A stretch of 64,000 bases of DNA from Clostridium sp. D33t1_170424_F3 (GTDB lineage Bacteria > Bacillota > Clostridia > Oscillospirales > Acutalibacteraceae): contig NZ_JADPEG010000010.1 in the NCBI RefSeq assembly GCF_015667585.1, positions 62,001 through 126,000 on the forward strand, read 5' to 3'. The notes below the pieces were generated by a model. That model searched no databases and was not told where the DNA came from. It saw nothing but the letters and a program-made list of their open reading frames with translations. Positions 1 through 8,586 of this stretch are shown piece by piece. A program made the translations under genes and the position numbers. Positions within the stretch are counted from its first letter, which is position 1. Each line of letters opens with the position of its first letter.

Positions 1-975
1 ATCGTACGTTTCTACGGCTATAACAGGGTGCCCGGCACCGACCTCGGCGGCGGCGCACAAGGCAAATATACACCCCGTCAGAAATTCCTTGCCAAGCTGA
101 GCAACACCATGTTCGCGCTCGGCGCCAGCGAGATTATGACGTACTCCTTTATCAGCCCCAAATATTACGACAAAATCTGCATGCCAGCGGACCATCCTCT
201 GCGCAAGTCCATCACCATCAGCAACCCGCTCGGCGAGGATACCAGCATCATGCGCACCGTCGCGCTTCCCTCTATGATGGAAGTCCTGTCCCGCAACTAC
301 AACAACCGCAATGAGTCCGCCTGCCTGTTTGAACTGGCCAGCGAGTATATCCCCACCACGGAAGACCAGCTCCCTGAGGAAAAGACCACACTGATCGCCG
401 GTATGTACGGCAACAAGGCCGATTTCTTTACTGTAAAGGGCATGGTCGAGCAGCTTCTCGCCGCTGTCTCCATGACCGATTATGACATTGCTGCTTCCAG
501 CGAGGAATACAGCTACCATCCGGGCCGCTGCGCCGTGCTGAGCATTGACGGCAAGCGCTTGGGCGTCATCGGCGAGTTGCACCCGCAGGTTGCGGAGAAC
601 TACGGCATTGGCGAGCGTGTCTACAGCTTCTCCCTCGACGTCGATCTGCTGTTCGCCTGCGCCAAGACGGAAAAGACCTACACGCCGCTGCCGAAATTCC
701 CGGCTGTCACACGCGACCTGGCACTGCTCTGCGCCGATCAAATTCCGGTTCTCGACCTGGAAAAGGCCATTGTCAAGGGAGCCGGAAACCTGCTGGAAAA
801 AATCAGGCTCTTTGACGTATACAAGGGTGCGCAGATCGAGGACGGTAAAAAAAGCGTCGCGTTCAGTATTACGCTGCGTTCCAATGACAATACTCTAACC
901 GAAGAGCATACCACCACCGTGATGAAAAAGGTGATGGCGGAGCTGGAAAAGATCGGCGCGAATCTGCGCTCCTGA
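1..975 (+). CDS. pheT: Phenylalanyl-tRNA synthetase beta subunit, C-terminal part
   Basis: This is the 3' part of PheT, which with PheS forms the cytoplasmic alpha2-beta2 enzyme that charges tRNA-Phe. The frame is open from base 1, so the gene begins left of the window; about 324 codons of a family normally near 800 are present. The fragment opens in the B5/core boundary (RFYGYNRVPG), runs through the inactive synthetase-like core (NPLGEDTSIMRT), and ends with the FDX-ACB anticodon-binding domain, roughly the last 95 residues, starting at PLPKFPAVTRDLAL. The GTG at 28 is an internal codon, not a start. pheS is expected just upstream. A weak GGA/TCC hairpin with a T-run follows the stop. Confidence 0.96.
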   Translation: MVRFYGYNRVPGTDLGGGAQGKYTPRQKFLAKLSNTMFALGASEIMTYSFISPKYYDKICMPADHPLRKSITISNPLGEDTSIMRTVALPSMMEVLSRNYNNRNESACLFELASEYIPTTEDQLPEEKTTLIAGMYGNKADFFTVKGMVEQLLAAVSMTDYDIAASSEEYSYHPGRCAVLSIDGKRLGVIGELHPQVAENYGIGERVYSFSLDVDLLFACAKTEKTYTPLPKFPAVTRDLALLCADQIPVLDLEKAIVKGAGNLLEKIRLFDVYKGAQIEDGKKSVAFSITLRSNDNTLTEEHTTTVMKKVMAELEKIGANLRS

Positions 976-1025
976 GGATAACGTCCTTTTTTACAGCCTT
1001 TCCCATGCTGTTTACAAATTAAACC

Positions 1026-1054
1026 TTGAAATTGTGCGTTGTATGTTGTATCAT
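1026..1054 (+). promoter_or_regulatory. Putative sigma-A promoter for ireB
   Basis: TTGAAA at 1026-1031, then 17 bases, then TATCAT at 1049-1054. It lies in the 172-base AT-rich gap between pheT and ireB. It would leave a leader of about 85 bases. Assigned by consensus only. Confidence 0.4.
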
Positions 1055-1147
1055 ATATTATAAATATCATTATGTTTTCGGTGCACGTTGCATAAATCCT
1101 GACTTTATGCGGCGATATAAAAAGTATGATACATTGGAGGTGTTTCC

Positions 1148-1396
1148 ATGTTTGATGATAAGACAATGACCTTCTCTCTGGGGCAAAACCGTGAGGACGA
1201 TATCAAGCAGATCCTGACAATCGTGTATGACGCCCTGAAGGAAAAAGGATATAATCCGATCAGCCAGTTGGTCGGCTATATTTTGTCCGAAGATCCAACA
1301 TACATTACCACACATAACAACGCGCGCAGCCTGATCCGCAGAATCGACCGTGACGAACTGCTTCAGGTTCTGCTGAAATCCTATTTGGGCGATTAA
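1148..1396 (+). CDS. ireB: IreB family regulatory phosphoprotein (UPF0297)
   Basis: An 82-residue cytoplasmic protein of the IreB/YrzL family. In Enterococcus IreB is a substrate of the PASTA kinase IreK and a negative regulator of cephalosporin resistance. Here the N-terminus [12 protein letters not shown] offers Thr6 and Thr8 close to the phosphorylated region of that homologue. The body, including [17 protein letters not shown] and a basic [12 protein letters not shown] tail, matches the family along its full length. GGAGG at 1136-1140 sits 7 bases before the ATG. In other Firmicutes ireB lies between alaS and ruvX; here it lies between pheT and an unknown gene. No active PASTA kinase is in the window, but a PASTA pseudokinase is (13035-14792). 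Confidence 0.92.
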   Translation: MFDDKTMTFSLGQNREDDIKQILTIVYDALKEKGYNPISQLVGYILSEDPTYITTHNNARSLIRRIDRDELLQVLLKSYLGD

Positions 1397-1450
1397 GCCA
1401 CTGGACGAATGATATGAAATGAAATTCATGCATAGAAGGATGGTATCGAT

Positions 1451-1747
1451 ATGAGCGAAAAGAAGGAAACGCAGCAGTTCCCCATGTATAAAGGCAAGCC
1501 CTTGGTCCGTTGCGGCGACGTCATTTACTATGGCAGCATGAAAGATAAATACGTGATCAAAATGGAGATCAAAAGCAAAAAGACCGTGCAGGATATGGAG
1601 GTTGCAGACAAGGTGACCGTACAGCTGATGTACACCGACCCCAATATCCGTTCCCGCAAGCAGATTGTAAAATCCAGCGAAAAGGAAGGCCTGTATCTGG
1701 CGATGGATATCGCCGACGCCTGGCTGACCAGAGCGTTGGCCGAATAA
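1451..1747 (+). CDS. Conserved small protein of unknown function
   Basis: A 98-residue protein with no recognised domain. It is charged and has no signal peptide or membrane segment, so it should be cytoplasmic. The centre (VRCGDVIYYGSMKDKYVI, then EVADKVTVQLMYTDP) looks like a compact beta-rich fold, and the C-terminal third (EKEGLYLAMDIADAWLTRAL) looks helical. My impression is that such proteins recur in Clostridia without assigned function. It lies 54 bases after ireB, with its own Shine-Dalgarno AGAAGGATGG before the ATG, and is followed at once by a terminator, so it probably closes the ireB transcript. Reality as a gene is well supported; function is open. Confidence 0.8.
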   Translation: MSEKKETQQFPMYKGKPLVRCGDVIYYGSMKDKYVIKMEIKSKKTVQDMEVADKVTVQLMYTDPNIRSRKQIVKSSEKEGLYLAMDIADAWLTRALAE

Positions 1748-1755
1748 AAATGTAC

Positions 1756-1790
1756 AAAAAGCCGGCGTTCTGAATAGACGCCGGCTTTTG
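1756..1790 (+). terminator. Intrinsic terminator after the ireB unit
   Basis: Stem AAGCCGGCGT / ACGCCGGCTT with a 9-base loop, followed by TTTTG. It begins 9 bases after the stop codon of the upstream small gene. Confidence 0.85.
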
Positions 1791-1845
1791 TATGTAAAGA
1801 AAGAACGGTTGCGTCGTAAAAACACAACCGCATACTGCACAAAGT

Positions 1846-1897
1846 AAAAACAGCGTTTGTGACTGGTTGTCTTAACCGTTCACAAACGCTGTTTTTC
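1846..1897 (-). terminator. Bidirectional terminator between convergent genes
   Basis: Inverted repeat AAAAACAGCGTTTGTGA / TCACAAACGCTGTTTTT with an 18-base loop. It ends 2 bases before the stop codon of the minus-strand exonuclease. The A/T flanks allow it to work in both directions. Confidence 0.85.
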
Positions 1898-1898
1898 T

Positions 1899-2822
1899 TT
1901 AATCTTCTGCTTTCAAATCTTTCGTTTCGTCTTTTATCTTTTTCACCGCAACGGCTTCCACCGTCTTGACGGTTTCTTCCTTCGGCTTTTCCCGGAACGG
2001 AAGAATGTATTTCTTGACCAGCAGGCCTTCATATTTCAGCTTGAACTGCACGCGTCCATAAAACTTGTGCTGGCAACTCCGGCAGATAAATTCCGCGCGG
2101 TAGCTCTTGTTTTTTAATTGCCATTCACTCAGACGGTGCGCCCGCCTGCCGCAGAGGTCGCAGTTAAATATCATATCGCTCCGTTTAATCAACGGATTGG
2201 ACAGGTCGCAGATCACAACGGTTTTAAATTGGATGCGGCGGTAGAATTCGTCGTCCACCGGCTGAATAAACGGCGTCAGGCTCTCCGGCGTATACAGCTT
2301 TTGAAAGCACCGCAGGGAAAGCAGGCTGTCTCCCAGTGCGCGGTGGTGATCAAAGCCGTCTTCGTTGATCTCCAACAGCTGCGCGGAGGTCGAAAGTCCC
2401 ATCTGTTTGGTCTTGTCGTAATGCAGCATGGTTTCACAATACGCCTGCAGGTTTACATACTGCTGTAAAAACGGTACGCGCTCGTTCCCGCAGAAATACC
2501 GGCAGTTCTCAATCAGCGCAAGGATATCGGACGTTCCCCAGGTCATCAGGATGGACTGATCCGCCCACTTTTTGAACCGGCTGATGACCTGCATGTACTG
2601 CAGGCCTCCCGCCAGTTCTTCATTCGTGATGCTGGTCAGCGTCCGGATTTTCCCGCTGATCTTCTTCCCCACCTGCGGACGGACCAGCGCCTCAAAGGTG
2701 TCGAGAATATTTAAATTTTCGTCAACCTTTACCGCGCCAAACTCAATGATTTCATTGATAAAGCCTTTGAGCCGGCGGCTGTAGGTGCCATTCCACTCCA
2801 AGTCCAGTATTACAAAATTCAT
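1899..2822 (-). CDS. DEDDh 3'-5' exonuclease with C-terminal zinc ribbon
   Basis: A 307-residue cytoplasmic protein. The first 180 residues are an RNase T/DnaQ-type exonuclease fold: motif I LDLEWN with Asp7 and Glu9, motif II around WGTSDILAL, and motif III HHRALGDS (His-x4-Asp), which makes it the DEDDh class that uses two metal ions to remove nucleotides from 3' ends. The C-terminal part adds a four-cysteine zinc ribbon (CDLCGRR and CRSCQHK), then a Lys/Glu-rich tail from about residue 275. The ribbon suggests direct nucleic-acid binding. KapD-like RNA exonucleases are the nearest idea, but the substrate (DNA or RNA) cannot be told. It lies 32 bases downstream of typA and may be read through from it. 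Confidence 0.82.
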   Translation of the reverse strand: MNFVILDLEWNGTYSRRLKGFINEIIEFGAVKVDENLNILDTFEALVRPQVGKKISGKIRTLTSITNEELAGGLQYMQVISRFKKWADQSILMTWGTSDILALIENCRYFCGNERVPFLQQYVNLQAYCETMLHYDKTKQMGLSTSAQLLEINEDGFDHHRALGDSLLSLRCFQKLYTPESLTPFIQPVDDEFYRRIQFKTVVICDLSNPLIKRSDMIFNCDLCGRRAHRLSEWQLKNKSYRAEFICRSCQHKFYGRVQFKLKYEGLLVKKYILPFREKPKEETVKTVEAVAVKKIKDETKDLKAED

Positions 2823-2854
2823 ACCTCTGGCCGTACCTCCGGTGGGAATTTTTC

Positions 2855-4675
2855 TTATTTATTCCTGCTTGCCTGCTTCATACGCTGCTCTCTGTCCAGA
2901 ATCTGTTTGCGCATACGGACGCTCTTGGGCGTCACTTCCACCAATTCGTCCTCTTTGATGAACTCCAGGGATTGCTCCAGGCTGAGGATGCTCGGCGGCA
3001 CCAGCTTCAGCGCTTCATCCGAACCGGACGCGCGGGTATTGGTGACGTGTTTTTTCTTACAGACGTTGACGGTCATATCCTCGCTCTTCGGGCTCACGCC
3101 GACGATCATGCCCTCATAGACCTCCACGCCGGGTCCTACGAACATTCTGCCGCGGTCCTGCGCCTGCCACAGGCCGTATCCGGTGGTCTCGCCCGTTTCA
3201 TGCGCAATCAGGGAACCCTGGGAACGGCGCTGAATTTCGCCTCTAAACGGCTCGTAAGAATCAAATACGTTATTCATAATGCCATTGCCGTTGGTATCCG
3301 TCAGGAATTCCTGACGGTAACCCATCAGTCCGCGCGCCGGGATTTTAAATTCCATATGCGTTACGCCGGTATCGCGGGTTCCCATGTTGACGATTTCCGC
3401 CTTGCGGGTTCCCAGCTTTTCCATCACCGCGCCGACATAGTTGTCCGGCACTTCAATCATCAGCAATTCAATCGGTTCGCAAAGCGTGCCGTTGATCTCT
3501 TTATAAATCACCTGCGGGCTGGAAACCTGGAATTCATAGCCCTGGCGGCGCATCTGCTCAATGAGAATGGAGAGGTGCAGCTCGCCTCTGCCGCTGACTT
3601 TGAACGCGTCCGTGGTTTCCGTCTCCTGCACGCGCATGGCCACGTTGGTCTCCACTTCTTTAAACAGACGGTCGCGGATGTTGCGGGAGGTGACAAACTT
3701 GCCCTCGCGGCCCGCAAACGGGCTGTTGTTCACCATAAAAATCATGGATACGGTCGGCTCGTCAATTTTGACAAACGGCAGCGGTTCAATGCAGTCGGGC
3801 GCGCAGGCCGTCTCGCCGATATTCAGGTCTGCCACGCCGGAAACCGCCACCAGATCGCCCAGTTTTGCCCCTTCCACTTCCACACGTTTGAGGCCTTCAA
3901 ACTGATACAGCTTGACGACCTTTGCGTTTTTTGTCGTTCCATCCAGACGGCAAAGCACGATATTCTCTCCCGTGTGAATTTCGCCGCGTTCCACACGGCC
4001 AATGCCGATGCGGCCCACGTAGTCGTCGTAGTCCACATTGGAAAACAGCACCTGCGTCGGGCCGTTCATATCCCCCTGCGGCGCGGGAACCTCGCGGATA
4101 ATCATGTCAAAAAGCGGCTGCATAGTTTCTCCCGGAACGCTCGGGTCCAGCGTAGCATAGCCGTCCCTGCCGGAAGCATATACCACAGGGAACTCCAGCT
4201 GGTCGTCGTTTGCACCCAGCTCGATAAAGAGGTCCAGCACTTCGTCCACCACCTCAGTGGGGCGTGCGCCGGGACGGTCGATTTTATTGACCACCACCAC
4301 AGGCTTTTTGCCAAGGCCCAGCGCCTTCTTCAACACAAAGCGCGTCTGCGGCATGCAGCCTTCAAATGCATCTACCAGCAGCAGAACGCCGTCCACCATC
4401 ATCAGGATGCGTTCCACCTCCCCGCCAAAATCGGCGTGGCCGGGGGTGTCCACAATGTTGATTTTCACATCGTTGTACATTACCGCCGTATTCTTGGAAA
4501 GGATGGTGATACCGCGTTCACGCTCCAGGTCGTTGGAGTCCATGACGCGTTCCGCCACTTCCTGATTGGCGCGGAAAATGCCGCTCTGCTTCAGCATCTG
4601 ATCGACCAATGTGGTCTTGCCGTGGTCAACGTGGGCAATAATTGCAATATTTCTTAAATCCGTTCTTACGTCCAT
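2855..4675 (-). CDS. typA: Ribosome-associated translational GTPase TypA/BipA
   Basis: A 606-residue GTPase of the elongation-factor superfamily, which binds the 70S ribosome at the EF-G site and assists 50S assembly and stress adaptation. Visible motifs are G1 [10 protein letters not shown] (residues 14-23), G2 region RERGITI, G3 DTPGHADF and G4 [10 protein letters not shown]. Domain II follows, then the EF-G-like domains III and V, and the BipA-specific C-terminal domain ([14 protein letters not shown]). Length matches the family (about 605-615). The start follows a GAGGG Shine-Dalgarno, and an extended -10 promoter lies about 40 bases upstream. The gene is transcribed toward the exonuclease. 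Confidence 0.97.
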   Translation of the reverse strand: MDVRTDLRNIAIIAHVDHGKTTLVDQMLKQSGIFRANQEVAERVMDSNDLERERGITILSKNTAVMYNDVKINIVDTPGHADFGGEVERILMMVDGVLLLVDAFEGCMPQTRFVLKKALGLGKKPVVVVNKIDRPGARPTEVVDEVLDLFIELGANDDQLEFPVVYASGRDGYATLDPSVPGETMQPLFDMIIREVPAPQGDMNGPTQVLFSNVDYDDYVGRIGIGRVERGEIHTGENIVLCRLDGTTKNAKVVKLYQFEGLKRVEVEGAKLGDLVAVSGVADLNIGETACAPDCIEPLPFVKIDEPTVSMIFMVNNSPFAGREGKFVTSRNIRDRLFKEVETNVAMRVQETETTDAFKVSGRGELHLSILIEQMRRQGYEFQVSSPQVIYKEINGTLCEPIELLMIEVPDNYVGAVMEKLGTRKAEIVNMGTRDTGVTHMEFKIPARGLMGYRQEFLTDTNGNGIMNNVFDSYEPFRGEIQRRSQGSLIAHETGETTGYGLWQAQDRGRMFVGPGVEVYEGMIVGVSPKSEDMTVNVCKKKHVTNTRASGSDEALKLVPPSILSLEQSLEFIKEDELVEVTPKSVRMRKQILDREQRMKQASRNK

Positions 4676-4712
4676 TCAAAAACCCTCTTTTTTAAAATTC
4701 ACAAACGTTTAT

Positions 4713-4721
4713 ATTATAACA
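4713..4721 (-). promoter_or_regulatory. Extended -10 promoter for typA
   Basis: On the minus strand the sequence reads TGT-TATAAT, an extended -10 element, about 40 bases before the typA start. No good -35 is seen at the proper distance, which fits an extended -10 promoter. Confidence 0.55.
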
Positions 4722-4897
4722 TAGTGCATCCCATTCGGGTATGGATTTTGTTCTAAAATTTTGTACACGGTCGAAATCAGTCTTATGATTTTTGTCGTTT
4801 CCAGACAAAAGCCCGGTTCGGCAGCTTTTTTCCAATCTGTGATTTTTCTGTCAATACATACATTGTGCTCCGTTTCCATCCGCTCATGCCGTGTAAA

Positions 4898-4934
4898 CAA
4901 AAAAATCGCCCACTCGTTTGAGTGGACGATTTTA
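4898..4934 (-). terminator. Intrinsic terminator after tRNA-Gly
   Basis: On the minus strand a stem of AAAATCG-CCACTC with GAGTGG-CGATTTT and a 4-base loop runs directly into a T-run, starting 3 bases beyond the tRNA CCA end. Confidence 0.9.
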
Positions 4935-4936
4935 CT

Positions 4937-5012
4937 TGGAGCGAACGACGAGGCTCGAACTCGCTACCTCCACCTTGGCAAGGTGGCGCTCTACCAGATG
5001 AGCTACGTTCGC
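4937..5012 (-). tRNA. tRNA-Gly (GCC anticodon)
   Basis: The minus strand folds into a complete cloverleaf: acceptor GCGAACG/CGTTCGC, D-arm GCTC/GAGC, anticodon stem CCACC/GGTGG with loop TTGCCAA giving anticodon GCC, and T-arm GCGAG-TTCGAGC-CTCGT. Discriminator base U is followed by an encoded CCA (4937-4939). It decodes GGC and GGU. It is a single-gene transcription unit with its own consensus promoter and terminator. Confidence 0.97.
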
Positions 5013-5046
5013 ATTTCCCGCAACCGATTTCCTTGGTGCGAGAGTT

Positions 5047-5075
5047 ATTATACGATACCTGTTTTATTTTGTCAA
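5047..5075 (-). promoter_or_regulatory. Sigma-A promoter for tRNA-Gly
   Basis: On the minus strand TTGACA (5075-5070), 17-base spacer, TATAAT (5052-5047): a perfect consensus promoter. The start point would fall about 28 bases before the mature tRNA 5' end. Confidence 0.85.
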
Positions 5076-5141
5076 CGGTTTTCTGCAAATTTTTTCAAGT
5101 TTTTTAAAAGCCTTTTCCAGGTTCCCTATTTGCAGGCCGTG

Positions 5142-5150
5142 TGCTATAAT
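5142..5150 (+). promoter_or_regulatory. Putative promoter for the DnaD/DnaI pair
   Basis: TGC-TATAAT, an extended -10 with TATAAT at 5145-5150; a poor -35 (TTCCCT, 5122-5127) stands 17 bases upstream. It would give a leader of about 140 bases with no ORF recognised. Confidence 0.55.
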
Positions 5151-5296
5151 AACCTCACGCAGATTTCACCTAAGAACATGGAATGATTTCAGTTTGAATC
5201 AACAGCACCGCCGCAACCTGAACAGAAGCCTGTTTCAGGCCATCCCCTTACATGAAATCAAATTCAGTCGGTAAAAATTTTGGGAGTGAACGCATT

Positions 5297-6325
5297 TTGT
5301 ATGCATTGAATCTGGGCGCGTGGAACGCGGTTTTTGCCGTTCCCTGCGCTGTTGTCGACCAGCATTTAAAGCTGGCAAGCCCCAATCAATTAAAGGTATT
5401 GCTTTGGGTCCTGCGAAACGCCGGACACACCTTTGAAATACAGAACATCACTGCTGCCCTGGCAATCTCTCCGGAGGAAGTCGACGACGCGCTTCTGTAT
5501 TGGGAACAGGACGCCGGACTGATCCTCCGCAACGGAATTGAGTTCAAGCCAAGCCAGGAAGAGCCTTCTCCCAGCGCGGATTTACCCGCACCCGTGGAAC
5601 CACAGAACCATCCCGCCGCGGTTGATCCGGCGCCTCAGCCCGCCAAAAAGCCGGCCGCCATTTTAACGCGCCCGCAAAAACCGGACAACGCCTTCGTCGC
5701 AAAGCGGATGACCGAGTCGCAGGAGATCGCTTTCCTGATGCAGGAGGCACAGAGCATTCTGGGACGCCTGCTCAGCAACGGCTGTTCTGCAACGCTGCTG
5801 ATGCTGCACGATGATTTCGGCCTGCCGGCGGACGTCATTCTTATGCTGCTGCAATACGCCGCGAGCGCCGGAAAAACCAGTACGCGCTATATTGAAAAGG
5901 TCGGAATGGACTGGGCGGAGGAGGAAATTTTCACCCATGAAAAGGCCGAGGAAAAGCTGCGCCGCATCGCGGAAAACGCCAGGGCCTGGCATGTGGTGGA
6001 ACAATCCCTGGGCATTACCAAGCGCTCTCCCACTGCAAAGGAAGAATCCTTTGCGGCCGCCTGGGTCAACGACTGGCATTTTTCCGCCGCGATGATCCGG
6101 CAGGCATACGAGCGCTGTGTCGACACGAAAGGCCAGCTCAGCCTGAGCTACATGAACGGTATCCTGACTCGCTGGCACGACCAGGGAATTGTGACCGTAC
6201 AGCAGGCGGAAGAGGAAAAAGCGAAAAAGCTTGCCGCCCGCAAACAGGAGTCGGCGCGGAAAAGCACCTATAATATTGATGAATATGAGCGCTCCGGCGC
6301 ATTTGATACTTTTGACGGGAAGTGA
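5297..6325 (+). CDS. DnaD-domain primosomal protein
   Basis: A primosome component of the DnaD/DnaB type that remodels DNA at origins and restart sites so the helicase can be loaded. The N-terminal winged-helix domain (LNLGAWNAVFAVPCAVVDQHL, then QLKVLLWVLRNAG) is followed by a Pro-rich linker at about residues 85-135 and a C-terminal DnaB_2 domain whose end carries the family's SYMNGILTRWHDQGI signature. I chose a TTG start at 5297 because GGGAGTG lies about 10 bases before it and the N-terminus then matches DnaD proteins; the ATG at 5252 would add 15 residues unlike the family. The next gene, a helicase-loader ATPase, follows at once, so the two act together. Confidence 0.88.
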   Translation: MYALNLGAWNAVFAVPCAVVDQHLKLASPNQLKVLLWVLRNAGHTFEIQNITAALAISPEEVDDALLYWEQDAGLILRNGIEFKPSQEEPSPSADLPAPVEPQNHPAAVDPAPQPAKKPAAILTRPQKPDNAFVAKRMTESQEIAFLMQEAQSILGRLLSNGCSATLLMLHDDFGLPADVILMLLQYAASAGKTSTRYIEKVGMDWAEEEIFTHEKAEEKLRRIAENARAWHVVEQSLGITKRSPTAKEESFAAAWVNDWHFSAAMIRQAYERCVDTKGQLSLSYMNGILTRWHDQGIVTVQQAEEEKAKKLAARKQESARKSTYNIDEYERSGAFDTFDGK

Positions 6326-6330
6326 TTGGA

Positions 6331-7323
6331 TTGGGTTACAGCAAAGAGGTGTATCAGGCCGCCGGCGCGGCGCTGAGCGAACAAAAAAGCCGGGCGGAAG
6401 CACATGCGGAGCGGCACCGCACCGAGCTTTACAGCGCCTTTCCCCGCGCGCAGGAAATTGAAAAGGAACTCTCGGCCACCGCGATCGCCGCGGCCAAGGC
6501 CGTCCTCAAGGGCGGAAACACACGGGAACTGCTCAGCCAACTGAAGGAGCGCAACCAGAATCTACAGCGGGAACTGAACGGTATTCTGCAAAAGGCAGGG
6601 CTTCCAAAGGACTATTTGGAGCCCCACTACGCCTGTTCCCAATGCTGTGACACCGGCTATATCGACGGACGGACGTGCTCCTGCCTGAAAAAGCTGCTCC
6701 GTTCGGAGGCGTATAAGAATCTGAACACCCTGACTCCTCTCTCTCTCTCCACCTTTGAAACGTTTGATTTGCGCTATTATTCCGGCGAACCGGATTCCTC
6801 CGGCCGTTCGGAACGCGGCATGATGGCGCGTATCCTCGACATCTGCATGACCTACGCAGAGAACTTTTCTGCCGGCAGTTCCAATCTGATCATGATGGGC
6901 GGCACGGGACTGGGAAAAACGCACCTTTCTCTGGCGATTGCCAACGCCGCCATTGAAAAAGGCTTTGGCGTCGTCTACGGCTCTGTCAACAACATGATCG
7001 CCAAGCTGGAACGCGAGCATTTTGGCCGCGAACAGGATCTTTCCACTGGGCAGCTTCTGCTGGACTGCGACTTGCTGATTCTGGACGACCTCGGCACGGA
7101 ATTCCGGACGGCTTTTGCCGTCTCAGAAATTTATAATATCGTCAATACGCGGCAGATGGCACAGCGCCCCACCATTATCAGCACCAACCTGACGATGAAA
7201 GAAATTGAGGAGCGGTACACGGAACGGTTTGCCTCCCGTATTTTGGGCGGCTATGTACGCCTCCCTTTTACCGGAAAAGATGTTCGCCTGCAAAAGCGCA
7301 TGCGGCAAATGGAAGCAACATAA
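6331..7323 (+). CDS. DnaI/DnaC-like helicase loader ATPase
   Basis: An AAA+ ATPase of about 330 residues that loads replicative helicase at the primosome. N-terminal cysteines CSQCCDTGYIDGRTCSC (near residue 105) are typical of the Firmicute DnaI/DnaC form. Then come Walker A GGTGLGKTHL, Walker B CDLLILDDLG and sensor/arginine-finger segments (STNLTMKEIEERYTERFASR). The upstream gene ends at 6325; a GTG at 6322 would overlap it by 4 bases, but GGGAAGTG is better placed for the TTG at 6331, so I used that; both remain possible. It ends in a terminator shared with convergent prfB. Confidence 0.9.
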   Translation: MGYSKEVYQAAGAALSEQKSRAEAHAERHRTELYSAFPRAQEIEKELSATAIAAAKAVLKGGNTRELLSQLKERNQNLQRELNGILQKAGLPKDYLEPHYACSQCCDTGYIDGRTCSCLKKLLRSEAYKNLNTLTPLSLSTFETFDLRYYSGEPDSSGRSERGMMARILDICMTYAENFSAGSSNLIMMGGTGLGKTHLSLAIANAAIEKGFGVVYGSVNNMIAKLEREHFGREQDLSTGQLLLDCDLLILDDLGTEFRTAFAVSEIYNIVNTRQMAQRPTIISTNLTMKEIEERYTERFASRILGGYVRLPFTGKDVRLQKRMRQMEAT

Positions 7324-7361
7324 AAAACGCGGAGCAGCTTGCAAACTGCTCCGCGTTTTTT
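7323..7361. terminator. Bidirectional terminator between helicase loader and prfB
   Basis: AAAAAACGCGGAGCAG / CTGCTCCGCGTTTTTT around an 8-base loop, flanked by A-run and T-run, placed between two convergent stop codons. Confidence 0.92.
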
Positions 7362-7370
7362 ATGTCAGTA

Positions 7371-8498
7371 TTAATCGTCGTAATTACCAAGGGTACCCAG
7401 GCTCTGCGCTTTCAGATACGCGTTGATAAAGCCGTCGATATCGCCGTCCATCACCGCATTGATGTTGCCGGACTCAAAGCCGGTACGGTGATCCTTTGCC
7501 AGTGTATACGGCATAAAAACATACGAACGAATCTGCGAGCCCCAGGCAATTTCCTTCTGTACGCCCTTGATATCTTCGATGCGTTCCAGATTTTCACGTT
7601 CCTTGATTTCAACCAGCTTAGATTTCAGCATACGCATGGCGACATCGCGGTTCTGGTACTGGCTGCGCTCCACCTGGCAGGAAACCACGATTCCCGTCGG
7701 GATATGGGTCAGACGAACCGCAGAAGAGGTTTTGTTGACTTTCTGGCCGCCCGCGCCGCTCGCGCGGTACACGTCCATCTTGATGTCCGCCGGATCGATT
7801 TCCACCTCGATGGTATCGTCGATTTCCGGCATGACCTCCAGAGAGGCAAAGGAGGTGTGGCGGCGTCCGGACGCATCGAATGGAGATACGCGCACCAGGC
7901 GGTGCACACCCGCCTCGCTCTTCAGGAAACCGTACGCGTTTTCTCCCTCAATCAGAATGCTGGCGCTTTTCAGGCCCGCTTCTTCGCCGTCCAGATAATC
8001 CAGCGTCGTCACCTTATAGCCATGGCGCTCACTCCAGCGGTTGTACATGCGGTACAGCATCTCCGCCCAATCCTGCGCCTCCGTACCGCCCGCGCCCGCG
8101 TGGAACGTCAGAATCGCATTCTTTCCATCGTATTCTCCCCGCAGCAGGGTGGAAAGCCGCTGTGTCTCCAGACTGTCCCTGATTTTTTTCAGTTCTTCTT
8201 CCACTTCCGGGAGCAGGGTTTCGTCCCCCTCCTCGTTTCCCAGTTCAATCAGCGCCAGCGTATCTCCATAGGCGGTGCAGAGGTCCTCGTATGCCGCAAT
8301 TTTATTCTTCAGCATACTGGACCGCTGCAGAACCTTTTGAGAATTCTGAGCGTCGTCCCAAAAGCCCGGCATGGAAGCCTTTGTATCCAATTCAGCGATT
8401 TCATTGCGCATGCGCTCCAATCCCAAAGCCTCGGACAGATCGTCAATATCCGGCTTGAGCGCCTCCAAATCCAGCTTACGTTCTTCAAATTGCAGCAT
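7371..8498 (-). CDS. prfB: Peptide chain release factor 2
   Basis: RF2 (375 residues) ends translation at UGA and UAA by triggering peptidyl-tRNA hydrolysis in the ribosomal A site. Visible are the RF2-specific codon-reading tripeptide SPF (within RLVRVSPFDASGRR) and the catalytic GGQ (SGAGGQKVNKTSSAVR). The coding frame is continuous from the ATG: the N-terminal helices EALKPDIDDLSEALG and RMRNEIAELD run through with no in-frame UGA, so the autoregulatory +1 frameshift of many prfB genes is absent. It has its own near-perfect promoter and is a single-gene unit. Confidence 0.97.
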   Translation of the reverse strand: MLQFEERKLDLEALKPDIDDLSEALGLERMRNEIAELDTKASMPGFWDDAQNSQKVLQRSSMLKNKIAAYEDLCTAYGDTLALIELGNEEGDETLLPEVEEELKKIRDSLETQRLSTLLRGEYDGKNAILTFHAGAGGTEAQDWAEMLYRMYNRWSERHGYKVTTLDYLDGEEAGLKSASILIEGENAYGFLKSEAGVHRLVRVSPFDASGRRHTSFASLEVMPEIDDTIEVEIDPADIKMDVYRASGAGGQKVNKTSSAVRLTHIPTGIVVSCQVERSQYQNRDVAMRMLKSKLVEIKERENLERIEDIKGVQKEIAWGSQIRSYVFMPYTLAKDHRTGFESGNINAVMDGDIDGFINAYLKAQSLGTLGNYDD

Positions 8499-8557
8499 AG
8501 TACCATCCTTAAAAATTCAAATATACATTTACCCTTATACAGGCATCTAACTGATTT

Positions 8558-8586
8558 ATTATAGGGGATTTCCCGGCAATTGTCAA
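8558..8586 (-). promoter_or_regulatory. Sigma-A promoter for prfB
   Basis: Minus strand TTGACA (8586-8581), 17-base spacer, TATAAT (8563-8558): both hexamers are perfect consensus. It stands 60 bases before the prfB start. Confidence 0.88.

Noticed and set aside
2972-4657. 561-codon frame opposite typA
   Set aside because: Antisense shadow of typA rich in His, Arg and Gln without motifs.
7362-8564. 400-codon frame opposite prfB
   Set aside because: Covers the whole of prfB on the other strand, without recognisable domains or start signals.
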